From positions 186,001 through 250,000 of the forward strand of contig CAJTDQ010000003.1 of the NCBI GenBank assembly GCA_910574895.1: DNA of 64,000 nucleotides. The letters are read 5' to 3'. Made by a program: the position numbers and the translations under genes. Positions within the stretch are counted from its first letter, which is position 1, and each line of letters opens with the position of its first letter. This document shows, piece after piece, positions 38,765 through 48,062 of the stretch. The DNA comes from Eubacteriaceae bacterium. Lineage in GTDB: Bacteria > Bacillota > Clostridia > Lachnospirales > Lachnospiraceae. A model generated the notes under the pieces. It was not told the origin of the DNA. It was given only the letters and a program-made list of their open reading frames with translations, and searched no databases.

Positions 38765-39565
38765 GTGGCAAATGATGAAAACAAGTTAAGTAAATCAGAG
38801 TTGGAAGATTTGCTAAAGGAAGTTGAACGGGATAGACAGACTGTAAAAAAGGTAAGTAATCAGAAGAAGAAATCAAGTATCAGGATAGATATGATTATTG
38901 CAGCAATTGTGGCTGTTGTTTTAGTAGTTGGTGTTGGAGCGGCGATAATTTATTTTGTAAAGAGTACACCAACAAAAGAAGAAAAGGCAATGGCTGAGAA
39001 TCCGTTACAGGATGAAAAATACCCGGAAATATCTGATGTTGTAAAGAATTATTTGAATGCATTTCTAATTGAGGATAATGAGAAACGTGCAGAGACAATT
39101 GCACAATATGTAGGAAATTTGTATGATATCAATAGTGTAAAGCAAAGGGCTTATGTATCAGGATATAGTGGAATTGAATGTTACACAAAGGAAGGGCCTT
39201 ATGAAAATACATATGTAGTTTACGCATATTATCAGATGGGAATTAAGAACATCGAGACAACAGTTCCTTGCATTGACAGATTGTACGTTGTAAGAGATAC
39301 GAAAACGGGAAATGTCTATATTCAGAATGACAGTGGAGAAGAAATACAGGAATATATGCAGAAAGTTACAAAAGATGCAGATGTACAACAGTTGTTAAAG
39401 GATGTAGAAAAAGAGTTTGAGGATGCAAAAGCTTCTGACCCAAGATTAAAGGAATATTTTGATAAGTTAAAAGTGACAGAGAAAAAAGAAGAGACTGCCA
39501 CGCAGCAGACGCAGTCAGTGACTACAGTGGCTCAGACTACAGCGGTGAATAGAGATAAAAAATAG
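38765..39565 (+). CDS. Single-pass membrane protein of unknown function
   Basis: 266 residues from GTG 38765, preferred because AAGGAG (38750-38755) is 9 nt upstream; ATG 38747 and 38756 are in frame but overlap or crowd the RBS. A charged cytoplasmic helix (LSKSELEDLLKEVERDRQ) precedes one span at about 35-57 (IIAAIVAVVLVVGVGAAIIY). The extracytoplasmic domain has DUF-like features (PEISDVVKNYLNAFLIEDNE) and a Thr/Gln-rich end (TQQTQSVTTVAQTT). Possibly an envelope or sporulation-associated protein; no family named. Confidence 0.7.
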   Translation: MANDENKLSKSELEDLLKEVERDRQTVKKVSNQKKKSSIRIDMIIAAIVAVVLVVGVGAAIIYFVKSTPTKEEKAMAENPLQDEKYPEISDVVKNYLNAFLIEDNEKRAETIAQYVGNLYDINSVKQRAYVSGYSGIECYTKEGPYENTYVVYAYYQMGIKNIETTVPCIDRLYVVRDTKTGNVYIQNDSGEEIQEYMQKVTKDADVQQLLKDVEKEFEDAKASDPRLKEYFDKLKVTEKKEETATQQTQSVTTVAQTTAVNRDKK

Positions 39566-39602
39566 AAACAATTATGAATAAAGGAATGTGACAGGAATAT
39601 AG

Positions 39603-40211
39603 ATGGAGAAAATATGTTATATCGTTGGTGCCGGGGACAATTCCGGCACTAATTTTTTAAAAAGAGAAAATGATTATGTAATCGCAGCAGATGGAGGCTT
39701 ACTATGGCTTCAAAAACGAAATATTGAACCGGATATGATTATGGGAGATTTTGATTCTCTGGGATTTGTTCCAGAGGGAAATAATGTGATTCAGCATGAA
39801 ATTATGAAAAATGATACTGACATGATGCTGGCAGTAAAAAAAGCATTGGAAATGGGGTATGATAAAATAAAATTGTATGGCGGGACCGGTGGAAGAATCG
39901 ACCATACATTGTCTAATATTCAGACCATGCTGTATGCTTCCAGAAAAGGTGCAACTATTGAGATGATAGATAGTACAAACACATTTCATGTTATTACAGA
40001 CGGAGATATACAACTAACAGGAGAGTGTCAAAATGGATTTTCTATTTTTGCATTGGGTGGAACTGCGCACAAGGTGAATATAAAAGATGCAATGTATTTG
40101 TTGCATGATTTTGAGCTGGCACCGGATAATCCTACGGGAACAAGTAATTCATTTATAGGAAAAGAAGTAACAATATCCGTGGGAAAGGGAAGTCTGTTGA
40201 TTGTCACATAA
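39603..40211 (+). CDS. thiN: Thiamine pyrophosphokinase
   Basis: 202 residues. Family motifs: IAADGGLLWL, DMIMGDFDSLG, HEIMKNDTDMMLAVKKAL, and GGTGGRIDHTLSN, followed by the thiamine-binding C-terminal part (NPTGTSNSFIGKEVTISV). It converts thiamine and ATP to thiamine diphosphate. The neighbour downstream is a TPP riboswitch with a thiamine transporter, so import and activation are side by side. ThiN itself is upstream of the riboswitch and not obviously controlled by it. Confidence 0.95.
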   Translation: MEKICYIVGAGDNSGTNFLKRENDYVIAADGGLLWLQKRNIEPDMIMGDFDSLGFVPEGNNVIQHEIMKNDTDMMLAVKKALEMGYDKIKLYGGTGGRIDHTLSNIQTMLYASRKGATIEMIDSTNTFHVITDGDIQLTGECQNGFSIFALGGTAHKVNIKDAMYLLHDFELAPDNPTGTSNSFIGKEVTISVGKGSLLIVT

Positions 40212-40252
40212 AAATCACACACAAAGGATTAAATAAAAGTATATTGTTTTTC

Positions 40253-40281
40253 TTGACAAATGCTGGAAAAGCAGATAGACT
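40253..40281 (+). promoter_or_regulatory. Promoter of the TPP riboswitch transcript
   Basis: TTGACA (40253-40258), 17-nt spacer and a weaker TAGACT (40276-40281), ending 25 nt before the riboswitch. Confidence 0.6.
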
Positions 40282-40305
40282 ATCACACATAAAACAAAAT
40301 ACATT

Positions 40306-40385
40306 CGCTAGGGGTGCCTTGATTGGCTGAGAGATGTATATCGACCCTCATTACTTGATACGGTTAGTACCGTCGTAAGGAAGCT
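40306..40385 (+). promoter_or_regulatory. TPP riboswitch (THI element)
   Basis: Contains AGGGGTGCC, GGCTGAGAGATG and GACCCTCATTACTTGATACGG, then GTACCGTCGTAAGGAAGC, the order and spacing of the TPP aptamer. No U-tailed terminator follows before the ATG at 40442, and the RBS AAAGGAGG is about 40 nt on, which favours translational control. Confidence 0.93.
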
Positions 40386-40441
40386 ATATTTTATAAAGGA
40401 AATTCTCTGGCGATTATTGTAATCAAAGGAGGAATTTTTTT

Positions 40442-41248
40442 ATGGAAAAAACAAAGACATCAGTAAAACTTGTAGAATGTGCTATCTTAATTGCAATGGC
40501 TTTTGTGTTAAGCTTTATTAAAATTATTGATATGCCTTTTGGCGGTTCGGTAACTGCAGCCAGCATGGCACCAATTATCGTGGCAGGATACAGACATGGT
40601 TTAAAATGGGGTATTGTAACCGGTTTTGCATATAGTCTGTTACAGTTACTTATGGGGCTTTCCAATCTATCCTATGCAACTTCAGCGATGGCAGGGATTG
40701 CAATCGTAATGTTAGATTATATTGGAGCATTTACAGTTTTAGGGCTGCTTGGTATCTTTAAGAGGAACAGACATCAGACAGGAGTATTGGTAATCGGTAC
40801 GGTTGTAGTATGTGTGATTAGGCTGATTTGTCATGTGATTGTTGGTTGTACTGTGTGGGCAGGAGTATCTATTCCGACTGTAGGTGGAGCGATTTATTCT
40901 TTGGTCTATAATGCAGCATATATGATACCGGAAACGGTTGTGACGGTATATGTGATAGCATTGATATCTAATGCAGTCGATTTAAAATTAGACAGACCGG
41001 TAACAAGAAAGAAATCAGATAACATTATGGCAGTGTTAAATGGTGTTTTGATTTTTGGTATTGCCATTGTTACAGACTTTTTGTATTTATTCCAGAGAAT
41101 TCAGTCATCAGATGGATTTGATATAACTAGAATCAGTGGAGCAAACTGGGGAATTGTCAGTATAATAACTTTTGCAGGTGCGGCTGTAGGTATCATTGTT
41201 TATATAATTACAAAAATATTTGTCAAAAAGAAACAAAATCAAAAATAA
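40442..41248 (+). CDS. thiT: ThiT-like thiamine transporter (ECF S component)
   Basis: 268 residues, at least six membrane spans. The start matches ThiT/YuaJ: LVECAILIAMAFVLSFIKI, then GGSVTAASMAPIIVAGYRHG and GIVTGFAYSLLQLLMGL. ThiT binds thiamine with high affinity and works with a shared ECF energising module, not encoded here. It is longer than typical ThiT (about 190), with an extra C-terminal hydrophobic part (ILIFGIAIVTDFLYLF; IITFAGAAVGIIVYII). The TPP riboswitch upstream supports the substrate. Confidence 0.93.
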   Translation: MEKTKTSVKLVECAILIAMAFVLSFIKIIDMPFGGSVTAASMAPIIVAGYRHGLKWGIVTGFAYSLLQLLMGLSNLSYATSAMAGIAIVMLDYIGAFTVLGLLGIFKRNRHQTGVLVIGTVVVCVIRLICHVIVGCTVWAGVSIPTVGGAIYSLVYNAAYMIPETVVTVYVIALISNAVDLKLDRPVTRKKSDNIMAVLNGVLIFGIAIVTDFLYLFQRIQSSDGFDITRISGANWGIVSIITFAGAAVGIIVYIITKIFVKKKQNQK

Positions 41249-41260
41249 AAATATATTTAA

Positions 41261-41293
41261 AAGGAATCTGTTGTTGCAACAGATTCTTTTTCT
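41261..41293 (+). terminator. thiT terminator
   Basis: AAGGAATCTGTTG, loop TTG, CAACAGATTCTTTTTC. Confidence 0.9.
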
Positions 41294-41354
41294 GTGTAAA
41301 ATATTTTGGTAAAGATAAATATAAATATAAATTATCTTGTCGGGAGACAATAAT

Positions 41355-42083
41355 ATGACAGAAAAAAGATTCAAACAACAAAAAAATAATACAGAAGAAA
41401 TCCGGTTGAACAAATTTTTAAGTGATTCAGGATTTTGTTCCAGAAGAGAGGCGGACCGTCTGATTGAAGGCAGAAAGGTTACTGTCAATCATGAGACAGC
41501 CGTGATGGGGCAGAAAGTAACATTGAAAGATATTGTAAAAGTAAATGGACAGCTCGTTACAAGAGAAGAAGAACAGATTGTTATTGCTTTCAATAAACCG
41601 GTGGGGATTGAATGTACGACAGATGCAGGAAATCCGGATAATATCGTAGATTATATCGGTTATTCAAAACGTATATATCCAATTGGCCGTCTGGATAAAA
41701 ATTCTCAGGGGCTGATACTTTTGACAAATGACGGCACTTTGGTAAATCATATTTTAAAGGCGGCAAATTACCACGAAAAAGAGTATGTAGTAACAGTAGA
41801 TAAACCAATAGACAATGAATTTGTTCTTAAAATGTCCTCTGGTGTTGAGATATTAAATCAAGTGACCAGACCATGTAAGGTTACAAAAGTAAATAAACAT
41901 ACATTTCAAATTATTCTGACACAGGGACTGAACAGACAGATCAGGCGTATGTGTGAGTCTTTGGGATATAAAGTGCAGAAACTGAAACGGATTAGAATTA
42001 TGAATGTACATTTGGGCAGTCTGCCTAGGGGGCAGTATCGAAACGTTACGGATGAAGAACTTTCACAAATGATGAAATATTAA
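41355..42083 (+). CDS. RluF-like 23S rRNA pseudouridine synthase
   Basis: 242 residues from ATG 41355 behind GGGAGA; a TTG at 41337 is in frame but overlaps that RBS. Residues 15-65 are an S4 RNA-binding domain (IRLNKFLSDSGFCSRREADR). The RsuA/RluB/E/F catalytic motif is GRLDKNSQGLILLTND with the catalytic Asp, and the C-terminal motif is GLNRQIRRMCESLGYKVQKL. Makes pseudouridine in 23S rRNA; RluF in Escherichia coli acts at 2604. The exact target here is inferred. Confidence 0.9.
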   Translation: MTEKRFKQQKNNTEEIRLNKFLSDSGFCSRREADRLIEGRKVTVNHETAVMGQKVTLKDIVKVNGQLVTREEEQIVIAFNKPVGIECTTDAGNPDNIVDYIGYSKRIYPIGRLDKNSQGLILLTNDGTLVNHILKAANYHEKEYVVTVDKPIDNEFVLKMSSGVEILNQVTRPCKVTKVNKHTFQIILTQGLNRQIRRMCESLGYKVQKLKRIRIMNVHLGSLPRGQYRNVTDEELSQMMKY

Positions 42084-42119
42084 TCTGATAAAAAAAGATA
42101 ATGATTGTGAGGAAAGAAA

Positions 42120-44072
42120 TTGGATAAAACAGTCAGGATTAAAGAATTAGTAGAAATTTTAAATAAAGCATCCAAAGCATATTATCAGGATGCAAATGAG
42201 ATTATGTCAAATCTGGAGTATGACAGGCTGTATGATGAATTGACAGAATTGGAAAAAGAGACCGGAATGGTGATGGCAAACAGTCCTACGATTCATGTAG
42301 GATATGAGGTTGTCAGTGAACTTCCTAAGGAGCATCATGACAGTCCGATGCTGTCTTTAGATAAGACAAAAGAGGTGACAGCATTAGCGGAGTTTGCGGG
42401 AGAAAGAGAATGTCTTTTATCGTGGAAACTGGATGGACTGACGGTTGTCTTATCATATGAAAAAGGAGAACTGGTCAAGGCAGTTACGAGAGGTAATGGA
42501 CAGGTTGGAGAAGTTATTACCAATAATGCAAAGGTTTTTAAAAACGTGCCGCTTAATATCCCGCATCAGGGCAGCCTGACGTTACGCGGAGAAGCAATTA
42601 TAAAGTATTCAGACTTCAAAAAAATTAATGAAGAAATAGAAGAGACGGATGCAAAATATAAAAATCCACGAAATCTCTGCTCCGGTTCCGTCAGACAGTT
42701 AAACAGTGAGGTGACAGCCGGCAGAAATGTTAACTTTGTTGCTTTTGCATTGATTCAGGCAGAGGACGTAGATTTTCACAATTCCATAGAACAGCAGTTT
42801 CAGTGGCTGGAGAATCAGGGGTTTGAAGTTGTAGAGAGAAAGATAGTTACAGGAGCTGATATGGAGAAGGCTGTGGCATATTTTTCAGATAAGGTAAAGA
42901 AATATGACTATCCATCAGACGGATTAGTTTTATTGTATGATGATATCGCATACGGAGAATCTCTTGGAGCGACGTCCAAATTTCCGAGAAATGGTATTGC
43001 TTTTAAATGGGAAGATGAGCAGGCAGAGACAGTTCTTGATTATATTGAGTGGAGTCCGAGCCGTACCGGGTTAATTAATCCGGTTGCAGTTTTTGAACCG
43101 GTGGAATTAGAGGGAACAACAGTTACCAGGGCAAGTGTTCATAATATTAGTATTATGGAAGAATTAGAATTAGGTGCCGGTGATAAAATTAAAGTATACA
43201 AAGCAAATATGATTATTCCACAAATATCAGAAAATCTTACAAAGTCAGGAGTCAAAGATATTCCGGATATTTGTCCGGCATGTGGAAAAGGCACTGAAAT
43301 AAAGAATGATAATGGAGTAAAGACATTATATTGTCCAAATAAAAAATGTCCGGCGAAACATATTAAACTATACACATTATTTGTTTCGAGAAATGCAATG
43401 AATATTGACGGATTGTCGGAAGAGACACTGGAAAAGTTTATTGATGCAGGATATATTCACGAATTTGCAGATATCTTTCAACTTGACAGATATGAAGAAG
43501 AAATCGTCAATACTCCGGGCTTTGGAAAAAAATCTTATGACAATTTAATGGAATCTTTGGAGAATGCAAGAAAAGTAGAATTACATGCTTTTTTGTATAG
43601 CTTAGGAATTCCAAATATAGGTGTAGCAAATGCAAAACTTATCTGTAAGTATTTTTCTAATGATTTTGACAAAATAAGAAATGCAACAGAAGAGGAATTA
43701 GTAGAAATCAATCATATAGGCGATAAGATGGCTGAAAAGTTTGTGGCATATTTTTCAGATGAGGAAAATAATTTGAGAGTAGACCGGCTTTTAAAACAGG
43801 TAAATATAATAAAGCCGGAAGAGAATGACAATATTCAGACGATGGAAGGACTAACATTTGTTGTGACAGGTAGTGTGGAAAAATTTCCAAATAGAAATGC
43901 GGTAAAAGATTATATTGAAAAGCGTGGTGGAAAAGTTACCGGTTCGGTTACTTCAAAAACAAATTATCTTATTAATAATGATGTTATGTCGAATTCTTCT
44001 AAAAATAAAAAAGCTAAGGAATTAGGAATTGAGATATTAAGTGAGGAAGAATTTTTAGAAAAATGGAAGTAA
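42120..44072 (+). CDS. ligA: NAD-dependent DNA ligase
   Basis: 650 residues. Starts at TTG 42120 with GAGGAAAG correctly placed upstream; no suitable ATG is near. The Ia domain opens the protein, the AMP-accepting lysine is Lys103 in SWKLDG, the OB fold follows, a four-Cys zinc finger is CPACGKGT...CPNKKCPAKH, helix-hairpin-helix repeats lie near 470-560, and a BRCT domain ends the protein (GLTFVVTGSVEKFPNRNAVK). Joins nicks in replication and repair. Slightly shorter than the common 660-670. Confidence 0.97.
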   Translation: MDKTVRIKELVEILNKASKAYYQDANEIMSNLEYDRLYDELTELEKETGMVMANSPTIHVGYEVVSELPKEHHDSPMLSLDKTKEVTALAEFAGERECLLSWKLDGLTVVLSYEKGELVKAVTRGNGQVGEVITNNAKVFKNVPLNIPHQGSLTLRGEAIIKYSDFKKINEEIEETDAKYKNPRNLCSGSVRQLNSEVTAGRNVNFVAFALIQAEDVDFHNSIEQQFQWLENQGFEVVERKIVTGADMEKAVAYFSDKVKKYDYPSDGLVLLYDDIAYGESLGATSKFPRNGIAFKWEDEQAETVLDYIEWSPSRTGLINPVAVFEPVELEGTTVTRASVHNISIMEELELGAGDKIKVYKANMIIPQISENLTKSGVKDIPDICPACGKGTEIKNDNGVKTLYCPNKKCPAKHIKLYTLFVSRNAMNIDGLSEETLEKFIDAGYIHEFADIFQLDRYEEEIVNTPGFGKKSYDNLMESLENARKVELHAFLYSLGIPNIGVANAKLICKYFSNDFDKIRNATEEELVEINHIGDKMAEKFVAYFSDEENNLRVDRLLKQVNIIKPEENDNIQTMEGLTFVVTGSVEKFPNRNAVKDYIEKRGGKVTGSVTSKTNYLINNDVMSNSSKNKKAKELGIEILSEEEFLEKWK

Positions 44073-44153
44073 TATATTGAACAGTAGGACATAATATGAT
44101 AAATATAGATGAGTGTTTAATTTCTTATAAATATTTAGTAGGAGGAAGAGGCT

Positions 44154-44375
44154 ATGCGTGATGATATTATAGAAATTATATGCGAGATAAATCCATTGTG
44201 GGATCCGGATGATGAGGATATGAGTATTGCAGAGTTCCTTGAGTCAAAACAACTTATGGAACTGATTGTAACACTGGAAGATAAATATGATATTGATATC
44301 CCATATGACGAACGCAATGAAGATAATTTTGATACGGTAGATACAATTATCGCATTATTAGATAGTTTAGAGTAG
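44154..44375 (+). CDS. Acyl-carrier-protein-like small protein
   Basis: 73 acidic residues forming three to four helices like an acyl carrier protein. The segment FLESKQLMELIVTLEDKYDI aligns with the ACP DSLxxxELxxxLEExF region, with Ser in an E-S-K context instead of D-S-L. The C-terminal NFDTVDTIIALLDSL fits helix 4. It may be a D-alanyl- or amino-acyl-carrier-like protein, but no partner synthetase lies nearby. RBS GGAGGAAGAGG. Confident as a gene, moderate as a carrier protein. Confidence 0.7.
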   Translation: MRDDIIEIICEINPLWDPDDEDMSIAEFLESKQLMELIVTLEDKYDIDIPYDERNEDNFDTVDTIIALLDSLE

Positions 44376-44388
44376 AGAAAAAGAATAG

Positions 44389-44422
44389 AAAAAAGCAGTT
44401 GACATATCAGCTGCTTTTTTTA
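44389..44422 (+). terminator. Terminator after the ACP-like gene
   Basis: AAAAAAGCAGTTGA / ATCAGCTGCTTTTTT with a short loop and a T-run. Confidence 0.85.
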
Positions 44423-44488
44423 TATAATTTTCATGTACTATTTAGATTAATACAATAAATACAAAAATATAGAGAAAGGGGGAACAAT

Positions 44489-44866
44489 ATGTTAACAGTA
44501 AATTTCAGTTCCAGAACACCTGTGTATCAGCAGTTATATGATGATGTAGTAAGGCTGACATCATTAGGTGTATTAAAAAGTCATACGAAGTTACCTCCGG
44601 TCAGAACATTGGCGACTGAACTGGGAATTAACCCCAATACTGTGCAGAAAGCGTACAAAATGTTAGAATTGGATGGGTACGTTTATTCCACAGTTGGAAG
44701 AGGAAGTTTTATTTCAGATAAATTAGATCAGAATGAAGCCGAGAAGATTAAGGCCAGAAAGGATTTAAAGCAGACCATAGACTACGCATATAAAAGAGGT
44801 ATTACGAAAGAGGAAATGCTTTCTATGGTAAAAGAAGTAACTGACGGAGGGAATGGAAATGATTGA
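44489..44866 (+). CDS. GntR-family (YtrA-type) transcriptional regulator
   Basis: 125 residues. A GntR winged helix (PVYQQLYDDVVRLTSLGVLK; LPPVRTLATELGINPNTVQK; LDGYVYSTVGRGSFIS) is followed by only about 45 residues, the short C-terminus of the YtrA subfamily. Such regulators usually repress the ABC transporter genes beside them, often with cell-envelope stress as the signal. It is the first gene of the operon and overlaps the ATPase gene by 8 nt. RBS AAAGGGGG. Confidence 0.93.
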   Translation: MLTVNFSSRTPVYQQLYDDVVRLTSLGVLKSHTKLPPVRTLATELGINPNTVQKAYKMLELDGYVYSTVGRGSFISDKLDQNEAEKIKARKDLKQTIDYAYKRGITKEEMLSMVKEVTDGGNGND

Positions 44867-45743
44867 AATAAGAAATCTGACGAAAAGATTTGATAAAACA
44901 GTAGCGATAAATAATTTAGAGTGTGAAATATCAGAAGGTACAATCTTTGGACTGGCAGGAAGCAATGGAAGTGGTAAAAGTACATTGCTTAGGACGCTTT
45001 CAGGTGTATATGAACCGGATGAGGGCAGTGTATTTATTGATGGTGAAAATGCCTTTGATAATCATAAAATTAAAGAAAGATGTGCTTATATTGCAGATTA
45101 TCCTTATTTCTTTAATGACAGTACCGTAGAAAAGATGGCAGCATTATATAGAAAGTTATATATGAACTGGGATGAGGACAGATATATGAAATTGTGTTCT
45201 ATGTTTCCTATTGCAACAAATAAGAAAATTATTAATATGAGTAAAGGTATGCAGAGACAGGCATCTCTGATTCTTGCATTTGCTACTTGTCCAAAGTATC
45301 TGTTTTTAGATGAAATTTTTGATGGTTTAGATCCGGTGATTCGAAAAACATTAAAAACTATTATTATTGAGAATGTTACAGACAGAAATATGACCTGTAT
45401 TATTGCTTCTCATAATTTACGTGAAATTGATGATATTTGTGACAAGATTGTATTATTACATAAAGGTTCTTTAGTAACAAATGAAGAGACGGATGAATTA
45501 AAAAATAAAATGCACAAGATTCAGCTAGCCTTCACAGAAGCTCCTGATAAAGAGGTATTTAATAGAATTCATGGAGAAATTATCAGTCAGGTTGGAAATT
45601 ATTTTGTAATTATGGCAAAGGGTGATTTAGACTTAATTATGAAAGAGTTAAATGAACTGGAACCGGCATTTATTGAAGTGATGCCGTCAACACTTGAAGA
45701 AGTATTTATAAACGAAATGGAGGGCGTTGGATATGGAAAATAA
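44859..45743 (+). CDS. ABC transporter ATP-binding protein
   Basis: 294 residues from ATG 44859; GGAGGG is 7 nt upstream, whereas ATG 44853 is too close. Walker A is GSNGSGKST, the signature is the degenerate MSKGMQRQASL (S-K-G instead of S-G-G), Walker B is YLFLDEIFDGLD, and the H-loop is IIASHN. Pairs with the downstream membrane protein. YtrB-like export ATPase under GntR control. Confidence 0.93.
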   Translation: MIEIRNLTKRFDKTVAINNLECEISEGTIFGLAGSNGSGKSTLLRTLSGVYEPDEGSVFIDGENAFDNHKIKERCAYIADYPYFFNDSTVEKMAALYRKLYMNWDEDRYMKLCSMFPIATNKKIINMSKGMQRQASLILAFATCPKYLFLDEIFDGLDPVIRKTLKTIIIENVTDRNMTCIIASHNLREIDDICDKIVLLHKGSLVTNEETDELKNKMHKIQLAFTEAPDKEVFNRIHGEIISQVGNYFVIMAKGDLDLIMKELNELEPAFIEVMPSTLEEVFINEMEGVGYGK

Positions 45744-47922
45744 TATATGTTTGACTTGGAAACAAAAGGCCTTAAGTATGTTTGGATGGACAATGAAGAG
45801 ATATAAAGGAATATCCATAGCCTATGCGGCAATGCTTTTTATTACATTTCCGTTGATAGAAATATTAGTTATTTTTCAAAATAAAAAAAGGTTCACTTCA
45901 GACGGAGTAATTGATATGTCGGCTCTTAATGTTGTTGGAACATTATTTGTTCTGGTGGCGGTTATATTTGCAACGGTATTTGCCATTGTGTCATTTTCTT
46001 ATATGCATAATAAAAGATGTGTAGATTTATTTGGCAGTCTGCCAATGAGCAGAAGAACTTTGTTTTTTACCCGGTACATATCAGTGCTGGTACAAACGAT
46101 AGTGCCATTGCTAATAATGGGAACGATGGGAGCATTGCTTACAATGAAAAGCGAATATTTTATAAGTTCTATGAAAATGGTAGCAATGCTTGTGTTAGGT
46201 GTAACAGGAATTGTTTCTTTTATTGCTGTGTTGTCTTTGTGTTGTGGTACGGTAGTAGATGTAATTGTCAGTTTTTTAGTAATTAACGGAGTATATCCAA
46301 TCTGCATTTTGATATGTAATATGTTTCCGGCAACTATATTGCCGGGATTTGGGATAGAGGAGAATGTGAATTTTTCTCTTTATACGTTGTTAAGTCCGGT
46401 ATTCGCACCATTTGCAGGTATTTGGGAAAGAGAGAAAACATTATATATTGCCTGGTGGATTGTTTTTTCTATTATACTAACAGGTGTGTGCTATATTTTG
46501 AGTAAAAAACGAAAGGCAGAGACTGCTCAGAATGTATTTGTATTTGCAATGGTAGAACAGGTCATAAAATTCTTTTCAGGATTTACGGTTGGATTTGGAA
46601 TGGGCTGGATTTTTGCACAAATTGGTGGAAGCAGCAATGAATCCTATAAAAGTCAGTATGTATGGTTTTTTGTGGGACTCTGTATTGGGGCATTTTTGAC
46701 AGCAGGTATTCTGCATTTGATTTATCATAGAGGAGTTTCGAATTTCTTATCCAGTTTATTTATTGGAGCGGCTGATGTGGTAGTGGCAGTGGTATTTGTT
46801 GTGGTAATTATTACAGGAGCATTTGGATATGATGAAAGAGTGCCGGATGCTCAGGATGTTCAGGCGGTCAGTGTTGCTCTGGATGGCCAAGGCGGTTACC
46901 ATGTCGATGGAAAGGATATAAGAAAAAATTATATTAGTGAAAGAACGTTTATAGATAATGTAGTTGATGCACATAAAGTAATTATAAAGCAGGAAATGGC
47001 AAAGAAACAAGGGACATATCCAATTGATATGAGTACACATCATGTCACATACGAGGGTGATAGAGATTATGTAGAAGAAGTAGAGATTTCTTATCAGTTA
47101 AAAAATGGAGAGATAATTCATCGGGATTATATAGGAATCTATTCAGAAGAAGAGGTTGTAAAATTGTCTCAAAGTTTAGGAGTGTATACAAATGAGATAG
47201 AGACTTTAAAAGAAATACCTTTAGATGAGATAGATAGAATTGAGTTGGAAGAGGAACAGGATATGCGTATTCATATGACTGATTCAGCGGACAAAATCAG
47301 AAAGATAAAAGAGGCTGTGATGAAAGATTATGATGCCTTAAGAATAGAAAAGGTTGATTTCGGAGAAGTCATTTATACACTTTGTTTTCCGTGTTACAAT
47401 TCTAGAGATGAGTATATTGAAATTAAAATTCCGATAACACAAAAATGTAAAAACACGATGAAGATACTGGATACGGAATATAAGAATAAAGAGTTGCTAT
47501 ATTATGAACAGATTCTTACATTCAATGGAGATATGTATAGTAAAGCGGCAAAAAAAACAGTTTATTTTAAAATGCCTGATAAATGGGATAAAGAGGCAAA
47601 GGTATCAGCGGTATTATATGATTCAGACGCAGATGGATTTTCATCGAATGGATTAATGGATGTAAAAAATCAGTGCAAAAAAGTAAAGGATAATCTTTGG
47701 GAATATACTTACCGGGATATGGAAAATGAAGATGAGGATGGGTATCAGTATACAAGAATTATGTTTTATCAGGTATTAGATGATAGCGTGAATATATCGG
47801 GCTGTATTAGATTACCGGATAGTCTGGAGAAAAAATGCCTCATTTTGGGAAAGAAAAAGAAGAGATCAATAGATGATTATGATGTGTCAATGTATAAGTA
47901 TCAGTGGCAGAGCGTGAAATAA
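45733..47922 (+). CDS. ABC transporter permease with large C-terminal soluble domain
   Basis: 729 residues from ATG 45733 (GGAGGG 8 nt upstream); overlaps the ATPase gene by 11 nt. Hydrophobic spans occupy roughly residues 20-375 in an ABC-2-like pattern (about eight spans, e.g. SYMHNKRCVDLFGSLPMSRR between spans). The remaining 350 residues are soluble and probably extracytoplasmic, with no recognised domain. YtrC/YtrD-type permeases are much shorter, so the tail is unusual. Substrate unknown. Confidence 0.8.
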   Translation: MENNICLTWKQKALSMFGWTMKRYKGISIAYAAMLFITFPLIEILVIFQNKKRFTSDGVIDMSALNVVGTLFVLVAVIFATVFAIVSFSYMHNKRCVDLFGSLPMSRRTLFFTRYISVLVQTIVPLLIMGTMGALLTMKSEYFISSMKMVAMLVLGVTGIVSFIAVLSLCCGTVVDVIVSFLVINGVYPICILICNMFPATILPGFGIEENVNFSLYTLLSPVFAPFAGIWEREKTLYIAWWIVFSIILTGVCYILSKKRKAETAQNVFVFAMVEQVIKFFSGFTVGFGMGWIFAQIGGSSNESYKSQYVWFFVGLCIGAFLTAGILHLIYHRGVSNFLSSLFIGAADVVVAVVFVVVIITGAFGYDERVPDAQDVQAVSVALDGQGGYHVDGKDIRKNYISERTFIDNVVDAHKVIIKQEMAKKQGTYPIDMSTHHVTYEGDRDYVEEVEISYQLKNGEIIHRDYIGIYSEEEVVKLSQSLGVYTNEIETLKEIPLDEIDRIELEEEQDMRIHMTDSADKIRKIKEAVMKDYDALRIEKVDFGEVIYTLCFPCYNSRDEYIEIKIPITQKCKNTMKILDTEYKNKELLYYEQILTFNGDMYSKAAKKTVYFKMPDKWDKEAKVSAVLYDSDADGFSSNGLMDVKNQCKKVKDNLWEYTYRDMENEDEDGYQYTRIMFYQVLDDSVNISGCIRLPDSLEKKCLILGKKKKRSIDDYDVSMYKYQWQSVK

Positions 47923-47957
47923 CTTTGCTGTCAAGACTGGAAATTGAAATACTTTTA

Positions 47958-47985
47958 TTGACCGAAGAAAAAATAGTGATATAAT
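47958..47985 (+). promoter_or_regulatory. ilvE promoter
   Basis: TTGACC (47958-47963), 16-nt spacer, TATAAT (47980-47985). Confidence 0.65.
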
Positions 47986-48004
47986 AAAATAAGGCTTAAG
48001 CTAA

Positions 48005-48034
48005 GAAAAGGACAGTTTTGGCTGTCCTTTTCTA
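48005..48034. terminator. Terminator-like hairpin between promoter and ilvE
   Basis: AAAAGGACAG, loop TTTTGG, CTGTCCTTTTC. It lies downstream of the ilvE promoter and 28 nt before the start codon, so it may attenuate ilvE as well as stop upstream transcription. Confidence 0.6.
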
Positions 48035-48062
48035 ATAATGAAAATACAGGAGGAATAAAAAG

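Noticed and set aside
41337-41354. TTG start adding six residues to the RluF-like protein
   Set aside because: It overlaps the GGGAGA ribosome binding site that serves ATG 41355.
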